Positions 1-12,383 are shown, numbered from the stretch's first letter. The stretch: 64,000 bases of DNA from Branchiostoma floridae (GCF_000003815.2 NC_049997.1:13330261-13394260); one strand, 5' to 3'. Program-made: numbers and translations. Notes: a model not told the origin generated them from the letters alone.

Positions 1-50
1 GGGTTGGGTTGGGTTGGGATGGGTTGGAATGGGTTGGGTCGGGGGTGTGT
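1..50. repeat. GGGTT pentamer repeat
   Basis: Degenerate (GGGTT)n at the window edge. It is G-rich but does not match the TTAGGG telomere repeat. Confidence 0.8.
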
Positions 51-1299
51 TGCAATGTAGATCTTTCAACCACGCTGTCTTTCAGTGAGGTGGGGTTAAA
101 AGGCGATTGAGGTCACATATTTGGTGTTTGACCTTGGTAGATTCCGAAGATACCATTCCCACGATTACTGTCATTGAGAAACGTTAATTTGCTTTCGAAA
201 AGTTGAACATTGTACAAAAGGTGCGGAACTGACCATCCGTGGATAACAAGTATTGACCCTTCGCTTGGACAAGCGTTTGTAGCCACTTACCTTGACTACT
301 GACAGAAGAAAGGACTTTTGTTGAAAGTTTAGTGCCGAATTGGAAAATTGTTGAACACAGAATAGGAGCAGATGATTTTGAAAGTCATAATAGGTCTTTC
401 TGAGTCATTTGTACAACTACGCAGAAACGCTTCGTTTTCATATACTGATCAATGTCTCATTACAGACATATACACTTTTCAAAATTGTAAGACAGTGTGT
501 CTTTACTCAAATTATTCAGTCAACCTTTCAACTGAACCTACACCCCTGAAGAAGGGGGTGGGGGAGGGGCTCAAATGGGTTTTGTGATCGTGTGTCAGAT
601 AAGATGAATGCGCATGCGTATACAGCCCTTCCCTCTACAAACCACAATCATAGCTGCCCCCGTGTGCGTCAGAATCACCATGGTAACGATCGCTCAGCTA
701 GACTAAAGTAAAAAAGATGGCCTCTCCTTCTTTGATTTATAACTATTCTGGCATCTTATTTACGGCTCATTGCTTTCTTCATATCTGACATCTTAATCTT
801 GTATCCTTTGATCTTTAAGTATACGTTGTAACTTCTTTGCCCCAAGTATGTCATCATTTGCCACAGGTATTAAATATGTAAACCCGTCAATTTACTCATG
901 GACACACACACACACTACCCTTCTGGCAGTGAACTACGTACGAAATCATTAAAATTGTTATAGATTGAATCTATGGATGAATATAGTGCTAACGTTACCC
1001 CTGTTATCGTAAGTATCACATGTCTTGAATATTTAGATTTGTGACATCTGGAAGTAGTTTTGTTACTTATGAAGCGGCTGCGAATTTGATAAGTACTAAA
1101 AAGTTCTATCTTGTGATCTGTGTTATTTTTAAACAAGAGCACACTACTTGTTTTTGGAAGCTATCCAAGTATTTTACAGCTTTCTAGGTTTATCATTATA
1201 TCATTCAACATACATTTAATTGATAGAACGAAGAACTCCAAATAGTTGCATTTTTATTCTTTTATTGTTGTGTGTAAAGCACATGCTCACAAAGACACT
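51..1299. other. No gene recognised
   Basis: AT-rich sequence without a convincing exon, RNA gene or transposon terminus. Confidence 0.5.
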
Positions 1300-1460
1300 C
1301 ACAAATGCATGCACCCCCCCCCCCCCACACACACACACAAAATGCATAGTATGCATTGTATTACACTCTCTGACACACACACGCACGCACACACACACGC
1401 ACGCACGTACAAACTTTGTATGTGCACAAAGTGACACAAACTCACACATACACATGTTAT
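1300..1460. repeat. CA-rich microsatellite
   Basis: Interrupted (CA)n and poly-C tract. It creates spurious open frames of His/Thr and Val/Cys. Confidence 0.85.
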
Positions 1461-1507
1461 CATTCTAAAATTGATCCAGTCGACCAGTGTCTATAGAAAG
1501 TGTTGCC

Positions 1508-2263
1508 TTTATTGAATGAGCACCCGATTTCCCAGTTAGAGCTTCATACAGCAACAAAGTCAAAGAGCAATTATTATTTTATTCTAATCTGCACCAAAGC
1601 CGCCCCATACATAAACATATCGTAAACAATACCGTACATCTTAACATTGTCACGTTAACAAATCCTACTCGACATTACTCTGGTAAGGCATTCAAGTACC
1701 AAACCGATCCATACGCATCATTCTTACAGTTTAAAAAGCTGTGCTAAATGCTGCATCATACCATATGTAAGTTACTTCAGTGTACTTCGATTCATAGAAG
1801 CATTGCATTCAAATCAGCGACTTAATCTTCTCTAAACTTTGTTACAAAACGTGTCCTGAAAGAGTAATCAAATACACTGTCACCGACTATGGTCCTTACA
1901 TTTTTTTTGGTAGTTTTGCAACCGTTAGAGTTGAACAATAGAACAGAGGACAAAGCTGCTGAAAGAATCTATGCGTTCGTGTAACACGTTATGTTCTGTA
2001 GCTAAGTTGCGGATATATTAGTTAATTTTTGCCCTACAATAGATTTTAGACAATAAAGCTTTGCCAGTCACCTTTCAAACGTAGACACCGAAAATAAATG
2101 GATTAAAGATAGAATGCAGTTATTTGGAGATCTATTTTTATGGTATCTCAAGGCGGCATCTCACGGCCTCTGAATAAACTTTCTTTAAGGTTTGCAGGAC
2201 TTAAGTGATGGATTTGTCCTTGCGTTTCGTTGTTGGCATCATCTCCGTTGGTCGTTTCTCAGT
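1508..2263 (-). other. Possible terminal exon and 3' UTR of the filament gene
   Basis: On the minus strand a pyrimidine-rich tract ends in CACAG at 2264. If the exon 13 donor at 3780 is used, the joined frame gives Tyr and then a stop at 2259-2261. AATAAA signals on the minus strand lie at 1578-1583 and 1508-1513. This makes a coherent terminal exon of about 700 nt, but reading through exon 13 to the stop at 3743 is equally open. cDNA would decide. Confidence 0.4.
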
Positions 2264-2636
2264 CTGTGAAAAGAAAGAAAGAAACATCTTTAGAACGTGT
2301 TCTTTGGAGCTTTGAAACTGGAAGACGAGGCTAGTTTCTTTTTCACAGTAGTAATGACACATGTTTCTCACAACAATAGTGTTCATGAAGTGTGGTTGGC
2401 CACACAATATGGTAAAGGTCCATAATGGGACCAAGCTCGAGTGAAAGAATGTGGCAAAAATCCGCAACTCCACATGCGCATGGTGGAAGGTAAGAAAAAC
2501 CCAAGCGTGCATTCAGCGTGCAAAAATCAAACTCCTACACTACTTGCTACAATAATGCTAAGCACAACAAACAAGTAGGACTTCAGACACTCCAGGCTTG
2601 AAACACCCCCCTCCCAACAAAAATGAGAGTCTATAT

Positions 2637-2664
2637 TCTCGCGAGAGCCTGTATTCTCGCGAGA
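2637..2664. promoter_or_regulatory. Two TCTCGCGAGA palindromes
   Basis: Exact TCTCGCGAGA at 2637-2646 and 2655-2664, separated by 8 bp. The motif is a known vertebrate core-promoter element bound by Kaiso-type factors. No gene start is visible nearby, so function is open. Confidence 0.4.
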
Positions 2665-3742
2665 GTATGCAAATTACTCGCAGAATCTGAAGTCCTACAT
2701 TGCATGTTGAGTCTTGCCGACTGTGACGCACACAAATCGTGATGTCTTCAAATTCCTCTTCGAATCCAAGCAAAAATAAGTGTGTGTATAGTAACCCAAC
2801 TGAGGCTACTACAACGGTGCTCTTTGACTTCTTTGTTTACTTGTTTGTTTTGTAAACAAGAACGGGACAGCAAACGTGCAAACACACAGGTGACATTTTT
2901 TCGTGCGAAAGATGGAATGGCAGAAACGGTGACTTGAAGTGTGAAAGGATGACTTGAGGAATGTTTCCTCATCTGAAATGTGCACATCACACAAAGAAAG
3001 AAGAACAGAGCTTTGTATGCAAACCTTCACCATTTGCTCTAGTAAGAGGTGGACTTGCTGCTGTAGCTGTACGAAGTGGTAACAGTGCTGGAGGATGCTA
3101 TATAACACGAGGCAATATGATACGTACAAGCGTTACATTGCTGTTTTGAGGATGATATTCGTCCATCGACGATGGAGATGGATGAAATGGTGCCGTAATA
3201 ATGGTATGAGGGAGCATGGATGGATAAATGGATGGATGGATAGATAAAGGGATGGGTGGGTGCATGGAGGATGGATAGATTTAGGGTAACGGTGGAAGAG
3301 TGAGGGATAGATGAATGAAAACGAAATAAAAAGTTAACACACAAATGGCGTGCAGTATTCTGTGTCATGCATGTAATCATGCAAAAAATTGCATGCAAAC
3401 GCAAAAAAAAAGAATGCACACCGCTAATCGATAGCGTTGGTGCACTGTGGGAAAAATCAAACGCTTTTTCGTAGTCAAATACCCACTCACCACGACTTGA
3501 AATTTTTTTGACCTTCACTGATCTGGCTATTGTCGCATTAAAAAAGATTGCATTGGAATAGAATCGGTTACTACACGAGTAAGAACTATATATAACATCC
3601 CGGCCATTCAAAAATGGGAGCATGCATATCATACATGTTTAACATGCAACAATATTCAAACCCCCTCCCTGTTTTTGTAATATATTAGTATCTGGAATAG
3701 ATCCCGCCTATTCACGCTATATCTCGCGAGATTTTGTCGACA

Positions 3743-4876
3743 TTACAAAGAGGCAATAACGTGTCTTCTGGAGTACTTACACCGAAGGGTCTCGGCGGAG
3801 GCAAGACCGTGAATCTCCAGATCCCACACCTGTGAAACAAAAGCCACACATTATTCACGTGTTCAAATGTGTACAAGCACAATCTAAGTACATAAGGACC
3901 TATTTTGAGTCTAACATTACATGCCTTTATTCAATTTTATCAATAACTAGTTAGCTGGTTGATGAGTTGAGAAGAATAACTGATTTGAACTTACAGCATC
4001 GTCGTGCCTGTTGTTGAGCACCACCTTAGATTTCGACTTCACGTCCAGAACCTTGTTGCCTGACTTGGAGCCGATGAATCCATCGCCCTTGATCTGAATA
4101 AAAGAACCATAAGAACTCGTTTTAAACAACTCTTAAAAAAATTGATAGTGGTAACACCACCAAAATCAGGCATAAAGTTATCACATTGTGGAACTTCTCA
4201 GTCAATTACGAAGATCTCGTCTGTTCTCGCCAAATCTCGCGATACTTACGTCCCACTCCTGGTTCTTGTTTCCCTTTCCTGCCTGGTCGGCAACGACGAC
4301 CTTGTCTCCCTTCACCTCCAGGGCCAGGTTGTTGGCCTCGTTGATGATCCTGTCGCGGCTGAAGGACCACAGCTGCTCCTTCCTGCAAGTCGAAAAAGTT
4401 TTAGGTTAAAGGCTGTTTTTCTGAAACCATTAATCAACTATATGATATTTTCATCCCAATATTTACTTGTCGTAATCCTCTGGGAGTATTTCGTCAAAGA
4501 AAAGTGATATGACCATTGAATTGAACTGATTTTTTGCAACCATAAAAAAGTCAATATCTTTTGGCTTCAAAAGGTTCTCACTGGATGCTTCCAAAAAAGT
4601 TTCTCCAAATAGGGTATGCGGAATTGTATATCCAAACTTCTATCTATGCAAAAGTACTATTCGAATCAGGAATAAAATATCTAAATGACCAGAAAACTCA
4701 CTTCTCGGGGTAGGACCTCTTGGCCACGTTGATCTCGGAGCCCTTACCGCCGGCTGCCTGCAGGACCAGGTCATCCTTACGGTAGATGAGATAGAAGCTC
4801 TTGCCCGCCAGGATGCCCATGATGTCCTGGCTCTCGATGGTCAGTGTGACTTCACTGCCAGCATGGCTCATGTCTC
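3743..4876 (-). CDS. Beta-trefoil tail exons 10-13 of the filament gene
   Basis: Four exons (175, 133, 99 and 49 or 87 nt) encode about 150 residues with threefold internal repetition. Each repeat ends in a QxW-like motif: EQLWSF, NQEWDI and AVWDLE. Hydrophobic patterns such as NNLALEVKGDKVVV and GNKVLDVKSKSKVVL recur at about 45-residue spacing, as in ricin-B-type carbohydrate-binding trefoils. They join the Gly-rich tail exons in phase 1, so they belong to the same transcript on splice logic. The fold call rests on pattern only. I cannot say whether sugar-binding residues are kept. The alternative is a divergent trefoil of another family (fascin- or FGF-like), but the QxW spacing favours the lectin type. 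Confidence 0.78.
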
Positions 4877-7800
4877 CTAAAATAGAACAATGACGTCAGG
4901 ATATCAAAAGCCTGTTCGAAGTCTCCTAGTACTATGCAATTTGGTAGTTTTCCTAGCTTGGTATCTTATATTCTACCTCCGGGTCGCTCCTTTGATTGTG
5001 GAGTATCCTGATGTGATCAGAGAAGCGAACATGAGTTAGAATAGTAAGGATACCAAACTGTTTTTCACATTTCAGTCTACGATCACCTTCCCTTCACCGC
5101 TTCCCATCCACCACTGCATATGCGCTGTCGAAAATGCGTGATTCAATTGGGATAGGCAGTGATACATATTTTAACGCGGCACCATCCCCATGTTTGACGG
5201 CACCATGACCATTGTCTACCGACGGTTCGTCGGTTCACGTACCGGCTCCGTAGGCCCCACCGGCGCCACCGGCACCACCGGCACCGCCGCCTGTTGTTGT
5301 TTACAATACGAAAAGGTTCACAACACAAAACAAACAAACAAACAAACGAAACACTGACGGTTAGATCATTATCCACATGACGACATTAAACGTTCAACAA
5401 CACAACATAAACAAAGCAAGCTTGTTTAGAACTTCAACAAGGACGTTTAATTCTGTTAGAGTGTATCAGTGACGTTTTAAAGACATAGAACTAGTGTTAA
5501 GAATACTTACCGGCCCCATAGCTACCGGCACCACCTCCGGCACCGAAGCTTGAGGAACCACCTTTCACGTGTCAACCAACAAGGTTATCAACAAAACGTC
5601 AAAGAAAGAAACGTCAAGGTTACGAAACAGATAACAACAGTAAGAGTGTAATTGTATAAATAGTTAACACAAGAATACGATCGGTAGTGAGAGAAACGAA
5701 GGAACGGAGAGCAACGTAACAAACGTAAGACGTACTCAAGACTATGTTAAAGTTAAAAGACAACACGACGAGCACAAACACGAGTTAAAGTTATACACAA
5801 GGGTTCACAAGTATGTCAGAAACAAACGGCAAACAAACACAGTCTCGTGTGGTGAGTACTCCATAGAAAGTTATCTTACCTCCACCACCGCCGGAGATGC
5901 TCTTAGTCTGCGACATGCCGCCACCGCCGGCACTGAAGGAACTCGAGCTGATGCTTGCGAAGTCGAAAGAGTGCAGCCTAAGAAAGCAAAACAACAATTA
6001 GTACATGATAATATCCAAATCAGGCATCAATGATAACCATAGAGTTCTAGTAATTTCCAACTCATCCTTTTACACTTGTTATTTATTAGGTAACAAAGAC
6101 TATTCATTCATTAATACAGACTATTCTCCAGACTAACGCAGACTATTCTAAAACGTATTGAGTTTCCATTATGAATTAAACATAGAATCCAGAATGTTAA
6201 GAATCCAGTCGAAACAACTTTGATGCCGCAGAGAGGTATGGTCGGGAATAACGCAGACTATTCTAAAACGTATTGAGTTTCCATTATGAATTAAACATAG
6301 AATCCAGAATGTTAAGAATCCAGTCGAAACAACTTTGATGCCGCAGAGAGGTATGGTCGGGAACAACCGGAAGTACGTCACCAGACGAATATACGTCATA
6401 ACCGGAAGTACGTCACAGTTACCTGCTCTCCTCGCCCTCCAGCAGCTTCCTGTAGGCGGCGATCTCCACGTCCAGCGCCATCTTGACGTTTTGCAGTTCT
6501 GCGTACTCCTTCATCTGCTTATTGATCTCTCCGCGCAGGCGCTGTAGCTCCGCCTCCAGCGCCTCGATCTCAGCCTGCTTCTCGGCAAGCTTGGTCGCCC
6601 CGCTCTCTTCAACATTCTTCAGCTGGCCTTCCAGTTGGCGATTCTAAAGGCAAGAAGCAAGATACACAATCAGCCATTGCTTTAACACTCTTCAGTTGGC
6701 TTTTCTGTTGGCGATTCTAAAGACAAGAAGTAAGATACAGAATTAGGTATTGCTTTAACACTCTTCAGTTGGCGACTCTAAAGGTAAGAAGTAAGAAGTA
6801 CAATTAGGCAAAGCTTTAACACTCTTCAGTTGGCCTTCCAGTTAGCGATTCCAAAGGCAAAAAAGGAAGATATACAGTTAGGCATTGCTTTAGCAGTGTT
6901 CAGTTGGCCTTGCAACTGTTGATTCTAAGGCAATGATTACTTTTATCTGTATTCATTTGATGCGAGACTGGATATCACCTGCCATTATTGATATGATATT
7001 AACTGTTTCTTTTTCATTTCTTTTTTCCTTACCCTGTTCTTCATGGACTCGATCTCAGATTGTAGCCTGGCGATCTGGTTCTGGTACTTGGACAGTTCAG
7101 CACGAGCGTCTGCAAGGTCGTTGGTGTTCTTTCCAGAGCTCCTCTGCAAGTCATCAAACTGAGGAAAAGACGAAGAACACAGAATGCCATTAGTGACAAA
7201 AACAAAAGAATAGATGGTCTCCATAATAGGAGCCATATTAACAGGCGGAGATTCTTTGTGACTGTTAGTTTTCTGGGTTTCGAGAACAAAATATTGATGG
7301 ATCTGAGCTTACCTTGGTCGCATACCAGCTCTCTGCTTCTGCCCTGCTCATGCGGGTGAGCTGCTCGTATTGAGCCTTGACCTCTGCCAGGCAGGAGTCA
7401 AGGTCAACATCCGGGCCAGCTGTCGGCTCCAGCTCGATCATGGTGGAGTCCAGAATCTGGGAGTTCAGAGCCTCGATTTCCTGGTGGGCAAAACGAGCAG
7501 AATTGTTTAAAATGGACCATAGCAGTGAGTTATATCAACCAACAGTGTATTTATCACTAAGAAATACATTCGCCGAGAAGGTTAGCTTGTATGTATATGG
7601 ATGAATAGCAAAGCTCAAGAAGATATGGATTGTCAAGAAATTTGGTAAGTGGTTAGGTCTTGTCCTATATGTGACAGTATTACATTCTGGCTCCCTGGTG
7701 GGTTTCATTGGTATTGCAGCAGAACTTTCGACTTTGATATCCCGTTATAGCTACAGCGGACATAAGACGATACTACAAAAACATCAGCAATTTTTGCATA

Positions 7801-10800
7801 CATTTTGTATGATCAAATATCAACATTATCTACCGCTTTCTGATAAAAAAATGTGCTTCTTCTGAAGTTCTTCAACAAGTTCTTGAAGACTTACAAGAGA
7901 TTCGTTGCTTCTTTCATTGTTATTTGCTTTTGTATGAAATAAAGTAGAAGTGAAAGATGTAGAAGAAACATCATGACTACTTACAGCAGCGTACACTTCC
8001 TTCAAGAACTCGATCTCTGACTTGATGCTGTCCAGACGAGCTTCCAGGTCAACGCGGGTCAACGAGGCCTCATCAAAGTCCTGGGATGAAGAAATTAATA
8101 AACGTATTAACGACATATTGACGATGAAATAGAAGTAGGCATACTACTATACATTATGCTGTTTTCATCTGTTTTTCTTTACGTTGTTTTCTCCACTACT
8201 AAGACAAATAGTGCATAATGAATAGAGTTTAGTATACCCTATCTACTATGCACTATTCTTTCTTTTCTTAAGACATTAACTGCACAAGAAATGTCGACTT
8301 CTTTATTTCACTCTCATCTGTTATTTTGACTTAAGCATTGTTTGAATATTTTGCATAAAGGTTCGGTGTTCTGGGTGCTAGTTCCGTTGGTTACGTCATG
8401 TCTATGTTTCCCTCATCTAATATTCTATCCCCATCCACGCAGGTGAGGGAAATGCTGCATTATTTATGAGATAGTCCCTCGTGTGGCTCTTTGTAATCAC
8501 AGCAGGTGTTGTTGTAGCCACGCAACCGCCAATTATCAATGGAAAACACTACTAGGTGAATGGTGCTTCTGAAACCACTTTCCCTTTTGAAGAAACAAGT
8601 GAAAGTTCTTACCGCTCTGATCTTCTTGATTTCCTCTTCCAGGCCCTCGCGAGTTCCAACCTCATCCTCGTACCTGGAATAAGCAGGAATAAGATATAGG
8701 TTTAACTTTAATGGCATTGTTCTTACAGCAACAGAATATGTACATGTATTACCATGTGGCATATATGTGGGTACACAATGGTAGTTGTCTACCGTACTTT
8801 ATCTAAAGGTGTATGATTCGTTAAGATTCATCTTAATGTGATTTGGTTATGTTTCTTTGGCAAGCGACTTCTTTACTGTGTGGTATTGTGTTACTGTTAA
8901 TGAAGTTAAAGTACAAAGAGAACTAGCAATGTGTGAATTTCAAAGCAGAACATTTTGGTTACACGTTTTCAACAAATTGTTTCTTATTATATATAAATAA
9001 TTCATTTGTATACTTTTTTCATGAAATAAACTACTTTGCTGTTGTCATTGATGTGTAGAAGATCACTTAACAGTAGACATAACGCGGTCTGACACATGCA
9101 GTGACCTGAACTGTTTAGAAGCTTTGAAAAGACCGGGTCGCCTAAATATCGAAGCTCCACCGTCCCCCATGCTACTTCTATTCTTAGGACTTCGCTGTGC
9201 GATTTTAAGACTTGCTTTTGTCCCCGTCGACATTTGCATAAGCTCACGCGATAAATTAGGGTTGGTTTAAATGGCTTATTCAGAAAAGCCCGTGCAGTCT
9301 TCGCGCAGAAAACCCCGTAGAAACGTCTGAGGGTAGCGAGTAGAAAGGAATGTCCCCTATACCGGTCAGACCGGTTCTACCGCATGTCATGCGCACCACT
9401 TCGGTCTTGCATAAGTGAATTCGTTTTAACTGAAAAAAAATGCCGGCCACCTGTAAGTCTTAATCCCTCAAACTTCTTTTCTCTTTTGTCAAAGAATTTT
9501 ATTCAATTAAAGAAAACTTACGTAAACACACCTAACTCGATTTACGGAAAACGCATGATGTATTTTGAAATAAACGAACCAAATCAGGCCAACATTCTTC
9601 TACCTTCGCCTCAGGATTGTTTATAGTGAATTTATCATGCTCAAAATTGTTTGCAATTTTGTACGACTACCGGTATTCTTTACCTCATAAAACTTGTGTT
9701 TCAGTTTGTACCAGTAAGGAATGTAAAAACTGGATTTTTGGAGTCTATAACTTTCCGTTAAAGCCTAAACTTAGAACAAGATAGTACTGTTGTTTTAGAG
9801 GATGTTAGTAGGTAGAGTCTCGGCAGAAGACACACGGGACGACATGGCTTGCAAGCTCGCACAGAAAGGTCATTCTTTACACGCCCTCTTCGGGCCAATC
9901 AAAATGGCGGACACCCTGTTCTGCACATTCCAACTTTTCAGCTCCCAGCATGCATGACAAAGGCACACGCCCACACGTCAGTTTACGTTTCCTATCCTCT
10001 CCACCCTCTCTTCCTCTGGAATGCGATGTTCATTTTGAGTTTTCAGGAGCAAGATTTTATCACTGAGGGGAATTACAGGTGTTCTTTCCGCCAACTGGAC
10101 ACAACTTCAAGCTTAGGAGTAGTCGAACGTTTACAAAACATTCTTTAAGAAATTTGAAAAAAATACTGAATTTTACATTATGGTGAATTTATTGGAGACA
10201 ATTTCACCTTAAATTGGCCCTGTGAAAGTTGTAGTACAGGGGCTTAACATGTTGCACAGGTATGAAGCATTTCTGCCTCTACCCACAAATTAAAGATGGC
10301 GGCCGATAATTGTGCAGTTGACTTGACTGGCACAACTTTCCAGTCATATGGAGAGCTTTTGAGCCACAAGATCTAAATGCACAGCCCACATCTTGACCTT
10401 TAACCCTAAAGGAAGCTTTCCAAGGATTGACGATAACTTGGTCATGGGAATGACTCGATACTATGTTCCTTTTATCGTCAGATTTCACACTTTGGGCCAA
10501 ACCCCCACAAGGGGTTTTAAATGTAACCTTCATGAATTAGTATGCGCACCACGTGGCGTGAATTTGGAGGGGGATAGAATACCAGTCATTGCTCCCAGTT
10601 GTGGATACACAAAGAAGGAAACATTCTTAGAGAGGTCAAAATGTTTTCTTGAAAGGGCTTTGTGCTCGCTACTGCTGTGGTCGTTTGTGTTTATGTTGTC
10701 TGTTACTACTCTCACCCAGTGCTTAATGAATGCACCATGCCGGCTGTCAGTTGAAGAGGCGTGGTCGGTTTGAAGACAATCTTAAATTTTGACTATTTGT

Positions 10801-12199
10801 TACAATTTTAACGAACCTATTCTGGTAGCTACCTTTTTGTTTTAACGTATACAAGCGTCTTGTATGGCGAAGTTTAGCGTTGTTAGAAGCCCCGCGATTC
10901 GTACACTCTGAAAGGTCGCAAGTGGTTGTTCTAATCGGATGTCGGCATACATACTAAGGTAGGCGTGACGGCCGGGGCTTGACGAACCCACCGCATGCTT
11001 GGCATTCATGCGTCGCTGAAACCTCATTTTACATGCGCTACACTTTCTACACTCTTTCTGGGCCACCTCCCACTACTTCACACACTCACAAACTTGAATC
11101 TGTCAGTTCTTTACACACATTAACGCCACGGTGGTTTGCTCTCTATAGAACACCATAAACAATGGACAGGTGTGCGGCTCGGACGGTAAAAAGGGGTGTG
11201 GTCGGGGGTACTGTACGTGCAAGACAACCTGTGTTCTACCTTTATTTCTACACAGTAGTACAACACTTACACCCCCAATCGAGTACTTACAACGTAACTA
11301 CCTCTTAAAACTAGTAGTTAAAGGTTGTATGATTCGCGTAGCGCGTCGTACTACTACAAAACAAGGCTGTTTTGTTAGGGATGAGTAGTCTGGGAAAACA
11401 CTGGCAACTGGAGTATGACTATTTCCCAGTCTACATTGTTCGGAGACAAAGGGTTCGATGGATTTTAAACTGGGCTACGCGCAGGGCCTGTGAGAAAGCC
11501 GGTCGGTGATTTGTGTACGGTATGTGTACACAGGGCACGTCTACCTTAAGAAGATAGGGTTTCTTCTCACCTTGTTTTGAGTTCCTTGACTTCGCCGGAC
11601 AGACCGTCCCTCTCGGCTTCCAGCGAGCCTCTCTCCGTGTTGACGACCTCGATGAGCTGGCGGATCTGCCTGAGCTCGGCTTCCCACATCGCCCCCAGGT
11701 CGGGCCCGGACCCCTTCTGTTGGACCATCTTCAGCTTCATCTCCAGCTTGCGGTTCTGGTTCTCCAGGAAGCGCACCTTCTCGATGAAGGAAGCGAAGCG
11801 GTCGTTGAGCCCGACCAGCTCGTCCTTGTCGCCGGTACGCTCGACTCGGACCTGTCCCAGGGCGACCAGGGCCTGGCTCGCCTGCTCGGCCGTCATGGAG
11901 CTGAAACCGTAGCTACGGCCGCCGCCACCACCACCGCCGCCTCCCATACCCATACGGCCTCCCCCGGCACCAGACCTGGTGACCGAGCTACGGGACATGG
12001 AGACGCGGCCACCGCCGCCGCCGCCACCGCCGCCGAATCGGCTGCCACCTCCGAAGCTGGCACGGCCACCACCCCCGCCGCTGCTGTAGCTGAAGCTAGC
12101 GCCGCCGCCGCCGGAGCTGAAGCCGCCGCCGCCCCCGGAGCTGAAGCTCGAGCCGCCGCTCTTGAAGGTTCTCGTGGTGGTCTTGGTCTGGAAACTCAT
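3743..12199 (-). CDS. Keratin-like intermediate filament protein with beta-trefoil (ricin-B-type) tail
   Basis: Thirteen exons join in frame on the minus strand: 12199-11571, 8673-8613, 8080-7985, 7480-7313, 7158-7033, 6643-6423, 5977-5880, 5561-5511, 5290-5243, 4876-4702, 4382-4250, 4093-3995, 3829-3743. Every junction has GT/AG ends and matching phase; the product is about 663 residues. Residues 1-125 are a Gly/Ser-rich keratin head. The rod begins with LNDRFASFIEKVRFLENQN, the type II keratin helix-initiation signature, and ends with the termination motif EIAAYRKLLEGEES near residue 433. Exon sizes 61, 96, 126 and 221 nt equal those of vertebrate type II keratin genes. The tail is Gly-rich (434-499) and then forms a three-repeat beta-trefoil (about 505-650). 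Expected role: cytoplasmic, probably epidermal filament, pairing with a type I partner. The start ATG follows directly on the promoter side and opens a classic keratin head. The 3' end is uncertain: a strong GTAAGT donor at 3780 could splice to an acceptor at 2264. Confidence 0.9.
5243..5561 (-). CDS. Two Gly/Ala mini-exons (cassette-like) of the filament tail
   Basis: Exons 5561-5511 (51 nt) and 5290-5243 (48 nt) are both phase 1-1, both code only for Gly, Ala, Ser and Tyr, and both end in the same pattern (SYGAG and AYGAG). Either can be skipped or included without a frame change. They look like an internal exon duplication that set the length of the flexible linker between the rod and the beta-trefoil. 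Confidence 0.75.
6135..6362. repeat. 114-bp direct tandem duplication
   Basis: The unit starting TAACGCAGACTATTC at 6135 is repeated almost perfectly at 6249. It lies in the intron after exon 6 of filament gene 1. The high identity indicates a recent duplication or a polymorphic minisatellite. Confidence 0.9.
6605..6935 (-). repeat. Tandem array built from the exon 6 acceptor of filament gene 1
   Basis: About five degenerate units of 60-76 bp run from inside exon 6 into the preceding intron. Each keeps the exon start (minus strand AATCGCCAACTGGAAGGCC or a variant), the TTTAG acceptor and the intronic stretch that ends in GTGTTAAAGC. Acceptor-like copies lie near 6643 (functional), 6716, 6778, 6848 and 6924. 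Divergence between units suggests an old array. Confidence 0.8.
8674..11570. other. Intron 1 of filament gene 1
   Basis: About 2.9 kb between the head exon and the 61-nt exon. I see no coding exon and no clear repeat with termini in it. First introns of this size often hold enhancers, but nothing specific is recognisable. Confidence 0.6.
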
Positions 12200-12290
12200 G
12201 TTGGATGTCGTACAAGGGGGAAGCCCGTGACACTTAGGAAGGACGTATGGAGTGTAGCTGCCAGAGAAGGCCGAGTGGGACAGACTCGCT

Positions 12291-12383
12291 CTTTATTCTC
12301 GCGCAGGACACTTACCTTCTCGCCGGGCACGCGATGTCATGAGAACACGGCTGTCAATCAATGACGTCGCGAGTTCCGATTGG
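12291..12383 (-). promoter_or_regulatory. Promoter region of filament gene 1
   Basis: Upstream of the ATG at 12199 the minus strand holds an A/T-rich AATAAAG at 12291-12297, a CRE-like TGACGTC near 12363 and an inverted CCAAT box (plus-strand ATTGG) at 12379-12383. The placement is typical, but no element has been tested. Confidence 0.4.

Noticed and set aside
1-50. Telomere at the window edge
   Set aside because: The repeat is GGGTT with variants, not TTAGGG, and is only 50 bp long.
3039-3632. 197-codon minus-strand open frame near the filament 3' end
   Set aside because: Ser/Tyr/His-rich composition from GGAT-like simple sequence; no domain and no splice fit with the gene.
11720-12364. 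214-codon plus-strand open frame
   Set aside because: Antisense shadow of the Gly-rich head exon of filament gene 1; Gly codons read backwards give Ala/Pro/Thr-rich open frames.
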